DNA from: Radiobacillus kanasensis | GTDB lineage: Bacteria > Bacillota > Bacilli > Bacillales > Amphibacillaceae | Length of the DNA: 64,000 nt | Direction of reading: 5' to 3' | Assembly (NCBI RefSeq): GCF_021049245.1 | Contig: NZ_CP088020.1 | Location: 3,044,001 to 3,108,000 of the forward strand | Shown here: in pieces, positions 61,004 through 64,000 of the stretch | Layout: each line of letters begins with the position of its first letter | How positions within the stretch are numbered: position 1 is the first letter of the stretch | The notes under the pieces: generated by a model | Database searches by the model: none | Told to the model about the DNA's origin: nothing | The model's input: only the letters and a program-made list of their open reading frames with translations | Made by a program: the position numbers and the translations under genes

Positions 61004-61124
61004 GTTACTGATTTTCCCTACTATCATAATCGATTCCAAGAAAAATTCCTATACCTTTTTGTAAAATATTTCACAAAACCGGCAGTGACAGTCACCACCC
61101 GGTTTTTGTCAAAAAAACCAAAAA

Positions 61125-61150
61125 AAAGAGCGAGCATAGGCCCTCTCTTC
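61125..61150 (-). terminator. Terminator of the LytR-CpsA-Psr gene
   Basis: On the minus strand an imperfect AGAGAGGGC/GCTCGCTCT stem is followed by seven T. A second CCGG-bounded hairpin lies just downstream (61079-61103). Confidence 0.6.
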
Positions 61151-61154
61151 CTTA

Positions 61155-62096
61155 TTATGAAGTCGATTTTTCTAACATGGAATGCACTTTTGCAATTTCA
61201 TCATCGGAAACAACAAGATAGTATGTGCCGTCAATGCTTGTGCCTTCCCCTTGTACCATATAACTCGTAAAGTTTTGACGAGTGTCACGGTAGTTGGCGA
61301 ATAAATCTTGCATATCTGCAAAGTCCATATTCGTCACAACGTTATCCCCTAACACATCAAGGATATTATCAATTTTATTAACTGAAGCAATACTTGCTCC
61401 TTGCTCGATAATGCCTTGTATCACTTGTCTTTGACGTTTTGTACGTCCGAAGTCTCCCTCTGGATCAAAGTGTCTCATTCGAACAAATCCGATTGCTTTC
61501 GCCCCATCCAATTGGATTTCTCCTTCTTCAAAATGGTAGCCCTTTTGGTAATACCCTTCATCATACCAATCAATCTCATTGTTTACGGTAATACCACCAA
61601 CGGCATCTACCATATCGGTTAAGCCTTCCATATTAATACGAACATAGTAATCTAGCTCAATGTCTAGGAAATTTTCTACCGTATCAATAGACATGTCCAC
61701 ACCACCAAATGCATAAGCGTGGTTAATCTTATCCTCTGTGCCACGACCAACAATCTCTGTTCTTGTATCACGTGGAATACTGACTAGTTGCATACTGTCT
61801 GTTTTCGGATCAAGAGACATCACCATAAGCGCGTCAGAACGACCACTATCGCTATCACGCTCATCCACGCCTAAAAGAAGAATATTCAGTCTTTCTTGTT
61901 CCTTTATTTTTTCCTTTGTTATTTCTGTATCAATGGTATCCACCTGTTGATGGATCTCCTTACTAACGGTTTGCTTTGCATCATGATATATAGAGTAAGC
62001 GTATCCTCCTGTTGTCAAAAGAAGTACGACTACCATTCCAATTGTAATTTTCAACCAGCGCTTTGACTTTTTCTTCGTTTCACTAGATTCTGTCAA
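61155..62096 (-). CDS. LytR-CpsA-Psr (LCP) family cell-wall glycopolymer transferase
   Basis: 313 residues, TTG start with AGAGGTGTAGG. A basic cytoplasmic tail (KKKSKRWLK), one membrane anchor (ITIGMVVVLLLTTGGYAYSIY) and an extracytoplasmic catalytic domain with LNILLLGVDERDSDSGRSDALMVMSLDP, SIPRDTRTEI, INHAYAFGGVDMSIDTVENFL and FVRMRHFDPEGDFGRTKRQRQVI (Arg/Asp residues that hold the polyprenyl-phosphate substrate). LCP enzymes transfer teichoic acids or other polymers to peptidoglycan. Stands alone. Confidence 0.92.
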   Translation of the reverse strand: MTESSETKKKSKRWLKITIGMVVVLLLTTGGYAYSIYHDAKQTVSKEIHQQVDTIDTEITKEKIKEQERLNILLLGVDERDSDSGRSDALMVMSLDPKTDSMQLVSIPRDTRTEIVGRGTEDKINHAYAFGGVDMSIDTVENFLDIELDYYVRINMEGLTDMVDAVGGITVNNEIDWYDEGYYQKGYHFEEGEIQLDGAKAIGFVRMRHFDPEGDFGRTKRQRQVIQGIIEQGASIASVNKIDNILDVLGDNVVTNMDFADMQDLFANYRDTRQNFTSYMVQGEGTSIDGTYYLVVSDDEIAKVHSMLEKSTS

Positions 62097-62174
62097 TATC
62101 CTACACCTCTTTTTTCACAAAATACTAACATTCGACTATTATACTATAAAACTGTCATGTTATGTTTAGTAAAA

Positions 62175-62864
62175 TTATGAAGATTTCACGAGGCTCTTTA
62201 ATTTTTTTATTCTTTCTGTATCGATTGGTTTCTCATAGGATGAGTCGTGGCGTACCGCTTTTCCAAAATGGATTTCTTTGGCTGGAAAGGCTGCTAAAAA
62301 TTCCGAAATATTGTCTAAGGACAACCCAGCGCCAGCCATTAAAGTTGGTCCTTTATGTCCTACTTGTTTTTGCATAGTACGAAACTCGTTTACCGCTTTT
62401 ATTGCTGTGTCTTTCCCTCCAGAGGTTAGGACTCGACGAATTTGTGGATACTGTTGAAGCACCTCCATTGCTTCAAATAGGTCTCTCGATTCATCCAAAG
62501 CTCGGTGAAACGTGACATCTAATCCAACGGACGCATGTAATAATTCCTGAAGGGCACCTTCATCAATCTTACCTGATTCGTTTAAAACCCCAATCACTAC
62601 GCCTGTTGCCCCTAGTTTTTTGCACTGCTCGATATCTTTGATCATGACTTGCAAATCCTTAGAGGAATACACGAACCCTCTACTATGTGGTCGAATCATG
62701 ACTTGGACCGGTATGGTTAAAGCTTGGCACACTTGTTGAATGATCCCATAACTTGGCGTAAGCCCTCCTTCTAACATTCCAGCGACTAATTCAATCCGAT
62801 CTGCTCCTGCTTTCTCCGCAATGAACGCATCCTCTAAGGAGTCTGCGATGACCTCTATTTTCAT
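62175..62864 (-). CDS. cutC: CutC family protein
   Basis: A 229-residue TIM-barrel: MKIEVIADSLEDAFIAEKAGADRIELVAGMLEGGLTPSYG, VMIRPHSRGFVYS, GLDVTFHRALDESRD, RRVLTSGGKDTAIKA. Named for copper tolerance in E. coli, but the biochemical role is unsettled. It is followed by the GH3 glycosidase gene, which is transcribed divergently. Confidence 0.9.
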   Translation of the reverse strand: MKIEVIADSLEDAFIAEKAGADRIELVAGMLEGGLTPSYGIIQQVCQALTIPVQVMIRPHSRGFVYSSKDLQVMIKDIEQCKKLGATGVVIGVLNESGKIDEGALQELLHASVGLDVTFHRALDESRDLFEAMEVLQQYPQIRRVLTSGGKDTAIKAVNEFRTMQKQVGHKGPTLMAGAGLSLDNISEFLAAFPAKEIHFGKAVRHDSSYEKPIDTERIKKLKSLVKSS

Positions 62865-62971
62865 ACGTAATCCATCCTTTTTTCATAGTCAAATAGTCTT
62901 TCTAGCTCAATGTTTTCTAGGTATTATTTCCTTCCTGTACCGTAAAAATTTTGTCGTACAATCAGTTCTAA

Positions 62972-62987
62972 AGTGGTATAGACAACT
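62972..62987 (+). promoter_or_regulatory. NagR (dre)-type operator in the GH3 promoter
   Basis: AGTGGTATAGACAACT matches the Bacillus dre site ATTGGTATAGACAACT (as recalled) at 14 of 16 positions. It ends just before a TATAAT box (62989-62994), i.e. within the promoter spacer. Confidence 0.7.
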
Positions 62988-63075
62988 ATATAATAACTCA
63001 ATTACTATTTAATTGGAAGGCTTTTTGTCTTCTGGACATGATAAAGGAAGGGAGGGTAAAGATTCCATCCAAGAA

Positions 63076-63090
63076 AATGTATAGACAATT
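63076..63090 (+). promoter_or_regulatory. Second, weaker dre-like site upstream of GH3
   Basis: AATGTATAGACAATT keeps the TATAGACAA core of the first site, about 35 bases before the start codon. Confidence 0.4.
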
Positions 63091-63124
63091 ATGAAAGCGA
63101 TACCAATCAGAAAGGTGGAAATGT

Positions 63125-64000
63125 ATGAAGAAAAAGACAACGAAAATTACAACCTTATCCGTTTTTTCTATACTGTTGCTTTTTACACAATTGTTCTCAC
63201 CCATCCAACCTGTTCAAGCTGAAGAAACAAACGATGTAGTGGATATTATCCTTCTGCAAAATGTTCCTGAAGTGGACAGCGAGATTACCGATAATACGAT
63301 TGCATTAGATGCATTAAAAATATTTGAAGATGGACATTTTGAGTTAGTGACGAAGGATTTGTCCTGGAAGTCTACAAACAAAAATGTCGCATCTGTGGAT
63401 CAAGATGGAGAAGTAACGATTTCTGGTAAACCAGGCAGAACGTTTATTAAGGTATCTTACGGTTCCTTCTCTGATCGCATCGCCGTTGATTTTAAGCCTG
63501 ATCGTTCCAAAAAGAAAAGAGGGAAACCCGATTTTACGGCTAAGTTAGTCAAATCTAAAGGAAGCCAATACGACATCGTGTCCCATGCAGTCGATGGCAT
63601 GACGTTAAAAGAAAAAATCGGGCAAATGCTTATGCCTAGCTTCCGCAATTGGGAAGGGGAAAACGTAACGGAAATGCTGCCAGAGATTGAAGCACTCGTC
63701 AAAGAATACCATCTCGGTGGTGTTATTTTATTTAGAGAAAATGTTGTCACAACAGAACAAACCGCTGAGCTCGTTTCTGCTTATGAAGAAACGGCTGAAA
63801 AGTATGGTTTACTTCTTACAATCGACCAAGAAGGCGGGATCGTTACTCGCCTCCAATCAGGCACAGATATGCCAGGTAACATGGCATTAGGTGCAACAAG
63901 ATCAGAAGACTTATCTAATCAAGTAGGACAAGCTATCGGGGAGGAGCTTCAATCCCTCGGTATTAATATGAACCTTGCTCCTGTCTTAGATGTGAACAAT
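63125..64000 (+). CDS. Secreted GH3 beta-N-acetylhexosaminidase (NagZ-like), truncated by the window end
   Basis: 292 codons visible, open at the right edge. ATG 63125 follows AAAGGTGG. Signal peptide: KKKTTKITT then a hydrophobic core, cut near PVQA-EE (residue ~32). Residues ~70-125 resemble a bacterial Ig-like (Big_2) module (LSWKSTNKNVASVDQDGEVTI, GRTFIKVSYG). The GH3 barrel begins at ~155: MTLKEKIGQMLMPSFR, YHLGGVILFRENV, LLTIDQEGGIVTRL (substrate-binding Arg region), INMNLAPVLDVNN. These NagZ/YbbD-type enzymes remove N-acetylglucosamine from muropeptides or chitin fragments. The two dre-like operators upstream support a GlcNAc link. Confidence 0.9.
   Translation, partial: MKKKTTKITTLSVFSILLLFTQLFSPIQPVQAEETNDVVDIILLQNVPEVDSEITDNTIALDALKIFEDGHFELVTKDLSWKSTNKNVASVDQDGEVTISGKPGRTFIKVSYGSFSDRIAVDFKPDRSKKKRGKPDFTAKLVKSKGSQYDIVSHAVDGMTLKEKIGQMLMPSFRNWEGENVTEMLPEIEALVKEYHLGGVILFRENVVTTEQTAELVSAYEETAEKYGLLLTIDQEGGIVTRLQSGTDMPGNMALGATRSEDLSNQVGQAIGEELQSLGINMNLAPVLDVNN

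Overview
The window is low-GC DNA with strong AGGAGG-type ribosome binding sites, frequent TTG/GTG starts, catabolite-control (cre-like) sites and Bacillus-type gene families. It suggests a chromosome segment of a Bacillaceae bacterium (Bacillota), possibly one of the salt-tolerant genera. No rRNA, tRNA, CRISPR array or prophage is visible. The content is dominated by glycan and sugar-acid catabolism. Four separate CUT1-type sugar ABC importers are present (binding lipoprotein plus two permeases), and none has its own ATPase, so they probably share one encoded elsewhere.

Layout. 1-8718 (+): ArsR-type regulator, GH43 lipoprotein, ABC importer and GH2 enzyme. This operon is split between its two permease genes by an IS110-family element (about 4.4-6.05 kb) that carries a bridge-RNA-like noncoding region. 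8891-15698: small membrane protein, N-formylglutamate amidohydrolase-like protein, an unrecognised membrane-anchored protein, a glycerate module (gntP-type permease, glycerate kinase, CdaR regulator) and an M50-like membrane protein. 15936-21592 (-): an msmR-msmE-permease-permease-melA raffinose/melibiose operon, with a highly structured leader before msmE. 21777-23509 (-): second LacI regulator and two small proteins. 23744-28861 (-): a very large secreted GH92 mannosidase.

29517-41027 is the most interesting part. A minus-strand operon (binding protein, two permeases, intracellular GH20 with a frameshift, lactonase) is divergent from a plus-strand operon (N-acyl amino-sugar-acid deacetylase-like amidohydrolase, DgaE-like ammonia-lyase, 2-keto-3-deoxygluconate kinase, DgaF-like KDPG aldolase, GntR regulator). 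Together they make a plausible complete route from oxidised N-acetylglucosamine oligomers (aldonic acids or lactones) to pyruvate and glyceraldehyde 3-phosphate. A NagR (dre)-type operator sits on the promoter of the importer operon, and another precedes the GH3 gene at the right end.

41310-50994 (-): a fourth importer with a YesM/YesN-type two-component system, an FAD oxidoreductase and a secreted beta-propeller enzyme. 51163-55989: an ABC-2 exporter with a NEW3-domain membrane protein, divergent from an ECF sigma/anti-sigma pair. 56021-60960 (-): an operon joining a nucleoside hydrolase, a complete energy-coupling-factor transporter (S, T, two ATPases) and ribokinase, i.e. a nucleoside salvage unit. 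61155-64000: LytR-CpsA-Psr protein, CutC, and a secreted GH3 (NagZ-like) gene cut by the window end.

A recurrent design is visible. At all four CUT1 loci, and between the ECF S and T genes, a stem-loop separates the substrate-binding subunit gene from the next transporter gene.
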